Assembly (NCBI RefSeq): GCF_037190085.1
Contig: NZ_JBBCJO010000001.1
Span: 343,504-407,503, forward strand
From: Gemmatimonas aurantiaca
GTDB lineage: Bacteria > Gemmatimonadota > Gemmatimonadetes > Gemmatimonadales > Gemmatimonadaceae
DNA length: 64,000 bases
Direction of reading: 5' to 3'
This document shows positions 41,856 through 50,907 of this stretch, in pieces. The notes below the pieces were generated by a model, which saw only the letters and a list, made by a program, of their open reading frames with translations, was not told the origin of the DNA and ran no database searches. Each line of letters opens with the position of its first letter. Position 1 is the stretch's first letter. The position numbers were made by a program, and so were the translations under genes.

Positions 41856-41938
41856 GGTGGGGTACTCAAGTGGCCAACGAGATCAGACTGTAAATCTGAC
41901 GGCGCAAGCCTTCGAAGGTTCGAATCCTTCCCCCACCA
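41856..41938 (+). tRNA. tRNA-Tyr (anticodon GTA)
   Basis: 83 bases, class II with a long variable arm. Acceptor GGTGGGG pairs with CCCCACC (41931-41937). Anticodon GTA is at 41890-41892 in loop CTGTAAA. T-loop GGTTCGAATCC. No CCA encoded. Confidence 0.97.
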
Positions 41939-42013
41939 TTTGCAGCAGCAGGACCAGCAGTCGTGTCGTCGCAGGACCGGCGGTCATACCGCTCGGAGCA
42001 GTGTGCCAGCCTT

Positions 42014-42086
42014 GCGGGAGTAGCTCAGCTGGTAGAGCGCAAGCCTTCCAAGCTTGATGTCGCGGGTTCGAGCCCCGTCTCCCGCT
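42014..42086 (+). tRNA. tRNA-Gly (anticodon TCC)
   Basis: 73 bases. Acceptor GCGGGAG pairs with CTCCCGC (42079-42085). Anticodon TCC is at 42047-42049 in loop CTTCCAA. D-box GCTCAGCTGGTAGAGC and T-loop GGTTCGAGCCC are standard. No CCA encoded. Confidence 0.97.
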
Positions 42087-42235
42087 CTGTTCCAACCTGT
42101 TTCCCACGCACGCCCCGGCAACGTTCGCGTTGGCGGGGCGTGGTGTTGCCGGGGGCTCACCACGGGCCATGACGGTCAGCCATGGGTTTTTGCGCAAAGC
42201 GGAGTGCCGTTCCCTCCTCCTTCACCCCGCTGACC

Positions 42236-42796
42236 ATGCCCTCCCGTTCCGGCTCCCTCTCCTCGTCGCTCCGCGCCCTGGCGGCCACCGCGCTCACCGC
42301 CCTGATCATCCCCTGTGCTTCTATCGCCGCGCAGGGCTTCACCGCCGGTCCGATCTACGCCGGTCCCCGCGTGTGGCTGGGCAATCTCAATGGGGCCACG
42401 GCCATCGGCGTACAGGCCGAAAAGGGCTTCACACAGCCCGGCAAGTACGGCTCGGGGATCATCTCGTTCGGCGCCGGTGTCGATCACTACTCGTGGGACT
42501 GGAGCTATCCTGGCGGCAGCTACGAGTACTCTGTCACGCCGATCCAGGTCTTTTCGAACTACCATTTCAAGATCACCACACAGCCCAAGCTCGATCCGTA
42601 TGCCGGCCTCGCGCTCGTCTACTCGGTGGTGAGTGCGTCCTACACGGGCATTGGCAGCGCGAGTGCGAACGCCAGCACCACCGACATCGCCGGTCATGTC
42701 GGCGCGCGCTACTTCCTGAGCGACAAGTTCGCCGTGCAGGGGCAGGTGGGTTTCGGATACGGCACGCTCTCACTCGGCGCCACCTGGCGGTTCTGA
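42236..42796 (+). CDS. Small outer-membrane beta-barrel protein
   Basis: 186 residues from ATG 42236 (MPSRSGSLSSSLRALAATAL), chosen over an upstream start because it gives a normal signal peptide ending near CASIAAQG. The mature part alternates polar and hydrophobic residues in about eight strands (TAGPIYAGPRVWLGNLN, GIISFGAGVDHYSWDWSY, YSVTPIQVFSNYHFKIT, DPYAGLALVYSVVSASY) and ends in WRF, with the C-terminal Phe used for outer-membrane insertion. Function unknown; small barrels of this type include adhesion and OmpW-like proteins. It precedes an ECF sigma/kinase pair. Confidence 0.82.
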   Translation: MPSRSGSLSSSLRALAATALTALIIPCASIAAQGFTAGPIYAGPRVWLGNLNGATAIGVQAEKGFTQPGKYGSGIISFGAGVDHYSWDWSYPGGSYEYSVTPIQVFSNYHFKITTQPKLDPYAGLALVYSVVSASYTGIGSASANASTTDIAGHVGARYFLSDKFAVQGQVGFGYGTLSLGATWRF

Positions 42797-42833
42797 GATT
42801 GCCGCGCGGCACGTTGGCGTCCACATTTGGCGG

Positions 42834-43355
42834 GTGTCCGGGGACCAGGCTGCACTCGACGCGCTCTTCAGTCTCACCTACGAGGAACTACGCCGGCTCG
42901 CCCAACGCGTCCGGAGTGGTGAGCCGGGTGTGTCGATCACGCCGACCACTCTCGTCAACGAAGCGTGGCTCAAACTCGCCGCGTCGCCGGCCGCGGCCAA
43001 CACGTCACCGCTGCATTTCAAACGCATTGCGGCCCGCGCCATGCGGCAGGTGCTCGTCGAAGCGGCCCGTCGACGTCGTGCGGAAAAGCGCGGCGGTGCG
43101 CAGGTCGTCCATGTCACGCTCGATCACGACATCGGCGCGCGCGACGAGAGTGACGACGTGATCGCTCTGCACGATGCGCTCGATCGGCTGGCGGTGCTCG
43201 CCCCGCGTCAGGCCCTGCTCGTCGAAAGCCGGTATTTCGGCGGGCTCGATGTGGGTGAGACTGCCGAACTGCTGGGCGTGAGCGAGTCCACCGTGCTGCG
43301 TGAATGGCGCGTGGCGCGGGCGTGGCTCGCTCGCGAACTGCAGACGGCTCCCTGA
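42834..43355 (+). CDS. ECF-type RNA polymerase sigma factor
   Basis: 173 residues from GTG 42834. Region 2 spans LFSLTYEELRRLAQRVRSG and TPTTLVNEAWLKLA, region 4 is RQALLVESRYFGGLDVGETA then LLGVSESTVLREWRVARAWL, the helix-turn-helix that reads the -35 element. The type (an ECF factor followed 15 bp later by a transmembrane Ser/Thr kinase) is known from several phyla, where the kinase may control the sigma factor by phosphorylation rather than through an anti-sigma factor. No anti-sigma gene is visible. Confidence 0.9.
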   Translation: MSGDQAALDALFSLTYEELRRLAQRVRSGEPGVSITPTTLVNEAWLKLAASPAAANTSPLHFKRIAARAMRQVLVEAARRRRAEKRGGAQVVHVTLDHDIGARDESDDVIALHDALDRLAVLAPRQALLVESRYFGGLDVGETAELLGVSESTVLREWRVARAWLARELQTAP

Positions 43356-43370
43356 GGACGGTGGACGTTC

Positions 43371-46115
43371 ATGACGGCGCCTGATGCGTCACACGACGGG
43401 ACGCCGGAGCGGTGGGCGCGTGTGCAGGCGCTGTTCGATGCGGTGGTCGATCTTCCCGTCGCCTCGCAACCGGAACGCCTTCGTGCGCTCACCGACGACG
43501 CACGCCTGCAAGATGAGGTGCTGCAACTGCTGCAGGCCGACCGCGCGCCGGCCGGCCTGATCGATCGCCCCCTCGAGGAGGTCGCGGCCCGGCTCATCGA
43601 TTCCTCGACGGGATATCTCGATCGCACGATCGGTCCCTATCGTCTCCGCACGCTGCTCGGCGAAGGGGGCATGGGGGTGGTGTATCGTGCGGAACGCGAG
43701 GATCTGCCACGGCCCGTGGCGCTCAAGGTCCTGCGCGATGGTGCGCTGTCGCCGGCCCGCCGCGCCCGTTTTCTGGCCGAGCAGCAGGCCCTCTCGCGCC
43801 TCACGCATGCCGGTGTGGCGCAACTGTTCGATGCCGGCACGTTCGACGACGGGACGCCCTGGTTCGCCATGGAGTACGTGCCCGGTGAGCCGCTGGACGT
43901 CTATTGTGAACGGCACGGGCTCGATCTCGATGCGCGACTCGCTCTGCTGGAGCGCGTGTGTGATGCCGTGCAGCACGCGCACGAACACGCCATCGTGCAT
44001 CGGGATCTCAAGCCGTCGAATGTGCTGGTGACCGATGGCGGCGATGTGAAGCTGCTGGACTTCGGTATCGCCAAGCAGTTGCTCACGGCCCGCGACGATA
44101 CCGCGACGCACGATCCGGCTGTGCACGACGCGGCCCCGCACGACACCACCACACAATCCCAGTTGCGACTCATGACACCGGCCTATGCCGCGCCCGAACA
44201 GGTGCGCGGCGATCCGGTGGGCGTCTACACCGATGTGTATGCGCTGGGCGTCATGCTCTATCAACTGGTGGCGGGACGTCTGCCGTTCGATCTCTCACGA
44301 TCGACACCCGGCGAAGCGATGACCACCATCGTGGAGCAGGAGCCGGAACGACTGTCGGTGGTGGCGCAGCGCCGGACATCGTCGTGGGTGTCGTCGATAC
44401 GACGGGCGCAGTGGGCCGATCTCGATCTGCTGAGCGCGACGGCCATGCACAAGGATGTCACGCGACGCTATCGCACGATCGATGCTCTGCGCCGGGACAT
44501 TCAGCATTTCCGTCACGGAGAAGCGCTCGAAGCGCATCCCGACAGTCTGTCGTATCGTGCCGCCCGATTCCTCAGGCGGCGATCGCGGGCCGTCATCGTC
44601 ACCGCGGCCGCCGTGTTGCTGGTGACGATCCTCGGCACGGCGTTCGTGGCACAGATCGCGCACGCACGGGATGCGGCCCGTGCGGAATTGCATCGACGCG
44701 AGGAGTTGCAGCAGTTTCTGCTGGCGCTGTTCACCGGCAACGAGAAAGGGGCGCCGCCCGACAGTCTCCGGATCACCACCGTCATCGAACGCGGGGAACG
44801 GCAGGCGACGATGCTCGAACGCGATCCGCTGGTGCAGGGCGATCTGCTCGTGGCGCTGGCCCGGATCCAACGGGCCCTCGGCAACTACGACCGCGCGGAT
44901 TCTCTGGTGCGGGCGGGCATTGCGGCATTGCAGCAGGCCGGCGATACCATTGCCGTTGCCGATGCCTTCCTCGCGCGCGCCGATCTGCGTCTCGAGCAGG
45001 CGAAATATGCGGACGCCGACTCGCTGCTCGATGAAGCCGGCGCGCTGGTCGCGGCGCATGACCCCGGCCGGCGAGGTGGACTCGGTTGGCTGCGTGGCAA
45101 CAATCGACGTCAGGCTGAAGCGGCCATCGAAGCGCATCTCCTCGATCTACGGGGCCGGCGTCAGGTGTTGCAGGGGCAATACGACTCGGCGCGCACGACA
45201 CTCGATGCCGCGTTGCGCAGTGTGCCGCCCGGTCACCCCGATCCCATGCTCGTCACGGATATCCTGGGTGATCAGGCCGACGTGGCATTTTACACGGGCG
45301 CCTACGATCGGGCCGATTCACTCAACCGGAACGTCCTGGCCCGTGTGCGGCGGTATGCCGGGGCATTTCATCCCCGTGTGGCCAGCACCATGGTGAATCT
45401 GGGAGCCACCGAATTCGATCGTGGCCGGTACGTGGAAGCGGAACGATGGTTCCGCGAGGCGCTCGGGATCACCGAGCGCTACTTCGGATCGGATCATGTG
45501 CAGGTGGCGTCCACCCGCACCATGCTCGGACGGGCGCTCGTGTTCCAGAATCGCCTGGAGGAAGGCACCGCGGCGCTGCAGGAGGCGCTCCAGGTGCAGG
45601 AGGCCAGTGTGGGGCGTGCCCACCCGAGCGTGGCCAGCATCCTGAATGAGCTGGGCAACGTGGCCATCCGCCGCAAACAGCTCGACAGCGCCGATGCGTA
45701 TTTCGCCCGCATGGCCGATGTCTACCGGGCCAGCAATGGGGATGCGCATTTCACGGTGGCCGTGGCGCTGTCCAACCGTGGCACGGTGGCGATGGAGCGC
45801 CGGGATCTTCCCGCCGCCGAACGATGGTTTCGTGAAGTCGTGCGCCGTTTCGCCGCCGCGCAGGGTGAGGAGCATCTCAATACGGGCATCGCCCACATCA
45901 AGCTGGGGCGGGCGCTCATTCGGCAGGGGCGTTGGCGCGAAGGCATCAGGGAGTCGGAAGCCGGATACACGATCGTGAAAGCCGCGGCGGCGCCGGGCGT
46001 GAGCTTCCTGCAGGCGGCCCGACGTGATCTGGCGGTGGCCTATGATTCCATCGGGCAGGGGCCCATGGCGTCGAAATACCGCGCCGAAGCCGCGCAGTAC
46101 GATCCTCCCAAGTAA
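43371..46115 (+). CDS. Transmembrane Ser/Thr protein kinase with TPR repeats
   Basis: 914 residues. N-terminal about 85 residues resemble an ECF-associated region; the kinase domain has GEGGMG (97-102), ATP Lys119, HRDLKPSNVL (from 210), DFG (230-232) and the APEQ activation-segment end (274-277). A membrane helix lies at about 406-427 (RAVIVTAAAVLLVTILGTAF). The outer part is a series of TPRs with the classical spacing (ARIQRALGNYDRADSLVRAG, STMVNLGATEFDRGRYVEAE, RTMLGRALVFQNRLEEGTAA, ILNELGNVAIRRKQLDSADA). It follows the ECF sigma gene by 15 bp; together they probably form a signal-to-sigma pathway, with TPRs sensing a periplasmic partner. Confidence 0.93.
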   Translation: MTAPDASHDGTPERWARVQALFDAVVDLPVASQPERLRALTDDARLQDEVLQLLQADRAPAGLIDRPLEEVAARLIDSSTGYLDRTIGPYRLRTLLGEGGMGVVYRAEREDLPRPVALKVLRDGALSPARRARFLAEQQALSRLTHAGVAQLFDAGTFDDGTPWFAMEYVPGEPLDVYCERHGLDLDARLALLERVCDAVQHAHEHAIVHRDLKPSNVLVTDGGDVKLLDFGIAKQLLTARDDTATHDPAVHDAAPHDTTTQSQLRLMTPAYAAPEQVRGDPVGVYTDVYALGVMLYQLVAGRLPFDLSRSTPGEAMTTIVEQEPERLSVVAQRRTSSWVSSIRRAQWADLDLLSATAMHKDVTRRYRTIDALRRDIQHFRHGEALEAHPDSLSYRAARFLRRRSRAVIVTAAAVLLVTILGTAFVAQIAHARDAARAELHRREELQQFLLALFTGNEKGAPPDSLRITTVIERGERQATMLERDPLVQGDLLVALARIQRALGNYDRADSLVRAGIAALQQAGDTIAVADAFLARADLRLEQAKYADADSLLDEAGALVAAHDPGRRGGLGWLRGNNRRQAEAAIEAHLLDLRGRRQVLQGQYDSARTTLDAALRSVPPGHPDPMLVTDILGDQADVAFYTGAYDRADSLNRNVLARVRRYAGAFHPRVASTMVNLGATEFDRGRYVEAERWFREALGITERYFGSDHVQVASTRTMLGRALVFQNRLEEGTAALQEALQVQEASVGRAHPSVASILNELGNVAIRRKQLDSADAYFARMADVYRASNGDAHFTVAVALSNRGTVAMERRDLPAAERWFREVVRRFAAAQGEEHLNTGIAHIKLGRALIRQGRWREGIRESEAGYTIVKAAAAPGVSFLQAARRDLAVAYDSIGQGPMASKYRAEAAQYDPPK

Positions 46116-46159
46116 CGTCGCGGTGGGGGGCGGCCCTGCGCATGGGCGGGGCTGACGCC

Positions 46160-46188
46160 TTGTCCGCGTCCCGTTCATTGGATAGCTT
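46160..46188 (+). promoter_or_regulatory. Candidate promoter of tRNA-Thr(GGT)
   Basis: TTGTCC (46160-46165) and TAGCTT (46183-46188) are separated by 17 bp, ending 17 bp before the tRNA. This fits an independent promoter after the inserted genes. The -10 match is weak. Confidence 0.4.
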
Positions 46189-46205
46189 GGGTGTCTCGTT
46201 GTACT

Positions 46206-46278
46206 GCTCACGTAGCTCAGTCGGCAGAGCACATCCTTGGTAAGGATGAGGTCACCGGTTCGATCCCGGTCGTGAGCT
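46206..46278 (+). tRNA. tRNA-Thr (anticodon GGT)
   Basis: 73 bases. Acceptor GCTCACG (46206-46212) pairs with CGTGAGC (46271-46277). Anticodon GGT is at 46239-46241 in loop TTGGTAA. D-box GCTCAGTCGGCAGAGC and T-loop GGTTCGATCCC are standard. No CCA encoded. Confidence 0.97.
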
Positions 46279-46389
46279 CTTGGTGTTGTGGGGCTGGAGT
46301 ATGCGGGAAATGATCCGGCGGAAGTATGATCCGGTCATGATTGACAGTTTCCTCCCCGAGCGCGCACCACACAGGCGATAAGGGTCCGC

Positions 46390-49300
46390 ATGGTCACGAG
46401 ACTTCCGCGCCTGATCGCCGGCCTTTCGGCTTTGGTGGCGCTGTTTCTGTCGGGACTTCTCCTGGGTGCGGGAGACGTGGGTGCGCAGCCGCGCGCGAGT
46501 CGCCTGCGGGTGGACCCGGTGGACAACATGGTCAGCGCCCGCATATGGGGCGTGGAGCAGGGCCTGCCCCAGGGGTCGGTGACCGAACTGGCGCTCGACG
46601 CCGACGGGTACGTGTGGGGAGCGACCTTCGGTGGGCTCTTTCGCTTCGATGGGCAGATCGTCACCCGCTATTCGGCCACCGACGTGCCGATGCTGGTCTC
46701 GAATTCCGTGACCGCCCTGCTGTCCGCGTCCAATGGTCTGCTGTACGTGGGGACACCGTTGGGCACCGTGGGGCGGCTGCGCGAAGGGCAGTTTCTCGAT
46801 TCGCTGCCGTCGCAGCGGGGACCCTTGTTGCACGGGGTGGATGCGCTGGCGATCGATGGCGGTGGGACCACCTGGATGCGCAGCGGACGGGGCGTTCACA
46901 GCTTCCGCGATGGTCGATGGCGCGCGACGCCACTGCGTCATGAAGCGTACACGATGCTGGCCATCGATCGGGAAGGGGCCTTGTTGTATGCCGGCCCTGA
47001 TGGACTCGTCCGCGTGCAGGGGGACAGCGATGTCGTGCTCGCCCCCACGAAGCAGATCCCGGCCGACGACAACAACTATGCGTTGCATGCCGACCGTTTC
47101 GGACATGTCTGGGTCGGCCAGCCCGACGGACTGCATGTGCTCCGCGGCCGGGAATTGCAGCGGGTGGCCGGCATCGAGGGCCGGGTGCATGCCATCACGT
47201 CCGATGGGCGCGGCACCGTGTGGGTGGCCGGCGACAGCCGGCTCTATCGCTTTCGGACGGGTGCCTCGCAGGCCGTCGTCTCGACGCCCGATCTCGTATT
47301 GCGGACCAACAGCGACATCGTTTCGCTGCTCGTCACGCCCGACGATGTGCTCGTGGGCGGCACGCTGCAGGGACTGTTCACCATGCGCGAGAGCGTGGTC
47401 CGCGTCGTCGAGAACCCCGCCGGCGAGCGACACCGCGAAGTCTCCTCGATGGTGCCCGCCGGTGGTGGACGCATCTGGGTCACCGGCAGCTGCACCGATG
47501 TCTATCTGATCGATGAGCAGGGGCGCGCACTCGATTCGATCGCCCGCCCCGACGACGGCGGGTGTGTGCGGAGTCTGCTGCTCGATCGACGCGGCGCATT
47601 GTGGTTCGGCCACGATGGCAAGATCAAACGACGCGATGCGAACGGACGCGAGCGTGTGTGGACGTTGCCGAAGTGGGGCGACAATCTGAATCTCGCGCGG
47701 CCCCTGCTGCTCGTTGGCGACACGCTGCTGTTCGGTCTGTCCGATGGCCGGATCGGCAGCATCGGTGCCGACGATTCCCTGCGCATGGTCCCACCCTGGC
47801 ATCGGGTGTCCAATCTCGCCATCGAGTCGATGAGTCGCGACGACGACGGAGCGATCTGGGTCGGACAGTTGGGACGCCTCACCCGATGGCGCGGCGCTTC
47901 ACTCGAGGTCTTCGGACCGGAGCAGGGTGTTCCCCGGGCGGTACCGAGAGCGCTGCTGCCCGAATCGGGACAGGGCATCTGGATCGGCACGTATGGCAGC
48001 GGGCTCTGGTTTCTCGCCCCGGGCCAGCGCGCGCGCGCCGTGCCGCTCGTCGACGAAACCATCTCGGCGATTCTTCCCGACCGGCGTGGGCGCCTCTGGA
48101 TGCCGGGCAATCGTGGTGTGAGCATGCTCTCGCGCGATGGACTGCGTCGCTGGCTGCAGGACAGCATCGATGTGCCGGACGTGCGTCTGCTGAGTGACGG
48201 AGATGGGGTGCCCGAAGGCAACGCCGGATATCCGGCGGCGGGTATTCTGGCGTCCGAGATTCTCGGATTTGCATCGGTGGCCGGACTGGTGACGGTGCAC
48301 GAACGGCAGATTCCTTCGGCGGCGACGACGTCCACCGTCCGCATCGACGAGATCCGCACCTCACGCGGACGGCGCCGGGTGGAGAACGGCCGTCTTCGAC
48401 TCGCGCCGGATGAACGTATCGTGCTGCTGACCTTCAGCGCGCCGACGTTCCGGTTTGCCGATGAAGTGCAGTTCCGGTATCGACTGGAAGGGCGCGACGC
48501 CGAATGGGTGCCGGCGGGCATCAATCGCGAACTGCGTCTGGTGGCCGATGAACCGGGACCGTACACGCTGCGTCTGGAATCGCGCGTGCCGGGGGGCTAC
48601 TGGCAGGCGGCGCATCCGGTGCTGCTGGATGTCCGGCCGATGTTGCTCGAGCGGCAATCACTGCGGGTCCTGTTGGCCATGGGGATCCTGGCCGTGGCCA
48701 TGTCGTTCTATCGTCAGCGGATCAATACGCTCAAGGCCGTGGCCCGGGCGCGGGAAGTCACACTCAATGCCCGACGCGACGCGGCCGAGGAAGCCGCGCG
48801 GCACGAGCGTGAGCTGGCGCAGGTGGGAAGACTGGGGGTGGCCGGTGAATTGACGGCTTCGCTGTCGCATGAACTCGGACAGCCGTTGGCCGCGATCGTG
48901 AACAATGCCGAAGTCGCCCGGCGCATGGTGGAGCGCGCGCCGCAGGGAGCGGCTGTCGATCGAAGTGCGCTCGATGCGGTGTTGCGCGACGTGGTCAGGC
49001 AGGGACATCGGGCATCGGAGATCGTGCGCGAGTTCCGACGTTTCCTCAGACGTGAAAAAGGTGAACGGGAGACGCTCTCCGTTCGCGAACTAATCGACAG
49101 CGCGTTCCTGTTGCTGCGTCACGAGTACAGTGAAGCCAATGTCCCCATCGAGGTGCGGATTGCGGAGCGCACACCGACCATCACGGTCGAACGCGTTCTG
49201 CTGCAGCAGGTGATCGTCAATCTGCTGCAGAATGCGCTCGAGGCCGTGCGACGTGCGCCGGGTGGACGTGTCCTCGTCCGGGCGCGTCCGGTCGCGCGGG

Positions 49301-49590
49301 GCATCCGCATCACGGTGCTGGACAATGGCCGGGGGTTTTCCAGAGAGGTGCGTCGTTCGGCATTCGAGCCATTCGTGACGTCCCGGGCAACCGGCATGGG
49401 ACTGGGGCTGGCCATCGCCCGACGGGTGGTGGATGCGCATGGCGGACATATCGGGCTGGGGCGCTTCCCAGGAGGCGGCGCCGTCGTATCCTTCTGGATC
49501 CCGTCCGTGCCGACTCCTTCGGAACATTCCGATTCACTTGTGCCGCCACAGGTCGTGGCATCGGCATTCCGGGAAGAAACGTTGTGGTGA
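46390..49590 (+). CDS. Sensor histidine kinase with periplasmic two-component propeller
   Basis: 1066 residues. The signal peptide (TRLPRLIAGLSALVALFLSG) is followed by a long periplasmic sensor of propeller repeats (LDADGYVWGATFGGLFRFDG, WVGQPDGLHVLRGRELQ, IWVGQLGRLTRWRGASLEVF, IWIGTYGSGLWFLAPGQRA) and a Y_Y_Y domain (FSAPTFRFADEVQFRYRLEG). A membrane helix lies near 756-776. The kinase has its phospho-acceptor His827 in SLSHELGQPLAAIVNNAEVA, of the FixL-like type, then the ATP-binding boxes VILQNALEA-like LLQNALEAVRRAPGG, DNGRGFSREV and GMGLGLAIARRVVDAHGG. It probably phosphorylates the FixJ-type regulator encoded 22 bp downstream. Ligand unknown; such propeller sensors often respond to polysaccharides. 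Confidence 0.92.
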   Translation: MVTRLPRLIAGLSALVALFLSGLLLGAGDVGAQPRASRLRVDPVDNMVSARIWGVEQGLPQGSVTELALDADGYVWGATFGGLFRFDGQIVTRYSATDVPMLVSNSVTALLSASNGLLYVGTPLGTVGRLREGQFLDSLPSQRGPLLHGVDALAIDGGGTTWMRSGRGVHSFRDGRWRATPLRHEAYTMLAIDREGALLYAGPDGLVRVQGDSDVVLAPTKQIPADDNNYALHADRFGHVWVGQPDGLHVLRGRELQRVAGIEGRVHAITSDGRGTVWVAGDSRLYRFRTGASQAVVSTPDLVLRTNSDIVSLLVTPDDVLVGGTLQGLFTMRESVVRVVENPAGERHREVSSMVPAGGGRIWVTGSCTDVYLIDEQGRALDSIARPDDGGCVRSLLLDRRGALWFGHDGKIKRRDANGRERVWTLPKWGDNLNLARPLLLVGDTLLFGLSDGRIGSIGADDSLRMVPPWHRVSNLAIESMSRDDDGAIWVGQLGRLTRWRGASLEVFGPEQGVPRAVPRALLPESGQGIWIGTYGSGLWFLAPGQRARAVPLVDETISAILPDRRGRLWMPGNRGVSMLSRDGLRRWLQDSIDVPDVRLLSDGDGVPEGNAGYPAAGILASEILGFASVAGLVTVHERQIPSAATTSTVRIDEIRTSRGRRRVENGRLRLAPDERIVLLTFSAPTFRFADEVQFRYRLEGRDAEWVPAGINRELRLVADEPGPYTLRLESRVPGGYWQAAHPVLLDVRPMLLERQSLRVLLAMGILAVAMSFYRQRINTLKAVARAREVTLNARRDAAEEAARHERELAQVGRLGVAGELTASLSHELGQPLAAIVNNAEVARRMVERAPQGAAVDRSALDAVLRDVVRQGHRASEIVREFRRFLRREKGERETLSVRELIDSAFLLLRHEYSEANVPIEVRIAERTPTITVERVLLQQVIVNLLQNALEAVRRAPGGRVLVRARPVARGIRITVLDNGRGFSREVRRSAFEPFVTSRATGMGLGLAIARRVVDAHGGHIGLGRFPGGGAVVSFWIPSVPTPSEHSDSLVPPQVVASAFREETLW

Positions 49591-49612
49591 TGACGATATC
49601 CGGAGTGACGTG

Positions 49613-50287
49613 ATGGAAGAGAACGATCGCAGGCCGACCCCGGTGGAGTCGGCGGCAGCGGGCATGATAGGGGTGTTGCAGACGAGTGCCGTCATCGCGG
49701 TGGTGGATGACGATGCCGCGGCACGCATCTCCCTCGTGCGTCTGCTGCAGTTGGAGGGATACGATGTGCGCGGATTCGATTCGGCCAATGCGCTGATCGA
49801 AGCGCCCGATGTCGGTGAGTACTCCTGCATCGTGACGGATCTGCGGATGCCGGGCCTGACGGGACTCGATCTGCAGCGGGCGCTCGATCTGCGAGGCGCT
49901 TATGTCCCGCTGATCTTCGTGACGGCGTTCGGCACGGTGCCCGTCAGTGTCGAAGCGATGCGCGGCGGTGCGGTGGATTTTCTCGAGAAGCCGGCCGATC
50001 CGGCGGCATTGCTCGATGCGGTGCAGCGGGCCGTGGCGCGCTGCGCGGAACATGCGACACGGCGGAGCGTGGTGGCCGGCGTGCGGCAGCGTGTGGAACG
50101 CCTCACCGCGCGCGAACGGGAAGTCTTCGAAGGCGTTGCGCGGGGTTTGCCCAACAAGAGTATCGCCACCGAACTCGGTATCGCGCTCAAGACGGTGAAG
50201 GTGCACCGGGGCCGCGTGATGACGAAGATGGGAGCGGAGTCGGTCGCCGATCTCGTCAGAGCGAAGGAGATCCTGGGCGGTACGTGA
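49613..50287 (+). CDS. FixJ/LuxR-type response regulator
   Basis: 224 residues from ATG 49613, with GGAG seven bases upstream. Receiver domain: acidic pocket VVDDDAAARIS, phospho-acceptor Asp76 (CIVTDLRMPGLTGLDLQ), then the Thr/Lys switch in FVTAFGTVPVSVEAMRGGAVDFLEKP. The C-terminal LuxR-type helix-turn-helix is LTAREREVFEGVARGLPNKS, ATELGIALKTVKVHRGRVM. It lies 22 bp after the propeller histidine kinase and is its likely target. Converges with the DUF1003 gene five bases away. Confidence 0.94.
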   Translation: MEENDRRPTPVESAAAGMIGVLQTSAVIAVVDDDAAARISLVRLLQLEGYDVRGFDSANALIEAPDVGEYSCIVTDLRMPGLTGLDLQRALDLRGAYVPLIFVTAFGTVPVSVEAMRGGAVDFLEKPADPAALLDAVQRAVARCAEHATRRSVVAGVRQRVERLTAREREVFEGVARGLPNKSIATELGIALKTVKVHRGRVMTKMGAESVADLVRAKEILGGT

Positions 50288-50292
50288 CCGTC

Positions 50293-50838
50293 TCAGGTCG
50301 AGGTGCGTGATTCCGCGGTGCGTTCCATGGTCTGACGCAGCGCGACCATCTCACTCTGCAAGGCTTCGAGGCGACTCTGCACGAGCCGGATTTCGAGTTC
50401 GGCCTTGAGGTTCACTTCGTAATCGTTGCGCGTTTCGAGCCGGTCCCGTTCGGCCTGACGGTTCTGCGACATCAGGATGACCGGCGCCTGCAGAGCCGCC
50501 AGCATCGACAGCATGAGATTCAGAAAGACGAACGGATAGGGATCGAAAGCGTCCTTCTGCGGCGCGAGGATGACGGTGTTCAGTATCGTCCACGCGATCA
50601 TGACGAGCACGAAGAGACTGATGAAGGGCCACGACCCACCGAATCCCGCGAGGCGATCGGCCATGCGGTCACCGAAAGTGCTCTCGGTACGGAATTCGTG
50701 CTCGGTGTCCCGCACGAGTGGCAGATCCAGCAGCAGACGGCCGAGAGCCCGGCGTTCGTCTTCGGACAAACCATGAAAGGCTGCCGAGCGCAGCGATTGC
50801 AGAAGCGCTTCTGACGGAGGGAGTTGGTCGGCCGGCAT
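50293..50838 (-). CDS. DUF1003 membrane protein
   Basis: 181 residues. After a polar N-terminus with HEFRTESTFGDRMADRLAGF comes the DUF1003 core: FISLFVLVMIAWTILNTVIL, then a short loop (APQKDAFDPYPFVFLNLMLS) and MLAALQAPVILMSQNRQAER. The C-terminus is a charged coiled coil (YEVNLKAELEIRLVQSRLEA). Two membrane helices. The family is widespread and uncharacterised; no role can be inferred from the neighbours. Confidence 0.87.
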   Translation of the reverse strand: MPADQLPPSEALLQSLRSAAFHGLSEDERRALGRLLLDLPLVRDTEHEFRTESTFGDRMADRLAGFGGSWPFISLFVLVMIAWTILNTVILAPQKDAFDPYPFVFLNLMLSMLAALQAPVILMSQNRQAERDRLETRNDYEVNLKAELEIRLVQSRLEALQSEMVALRQTMERTAESRTST

Positions 50839-50864
50839 CGTCGGAGGGATCGGAGGACGAAGCG

Positions 50865-50893
50865 GGGAGCGACGTCCGGATGACGCCGCTCCC
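50865..50893 (-). terminator. Hairpin after the exporter operon
   Basis: GGGAGCG and CGCTCCC pair over 7 bp (the stem extends with a one-base bulge) around a 15-base loop. It lies 15 bp after the TolC-type stop on the minus strand, a likely end of that operon. No T run. Confidence 0.45.
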
Positions 50894-50907
50894 GCTGACC
50901 AAATTGT

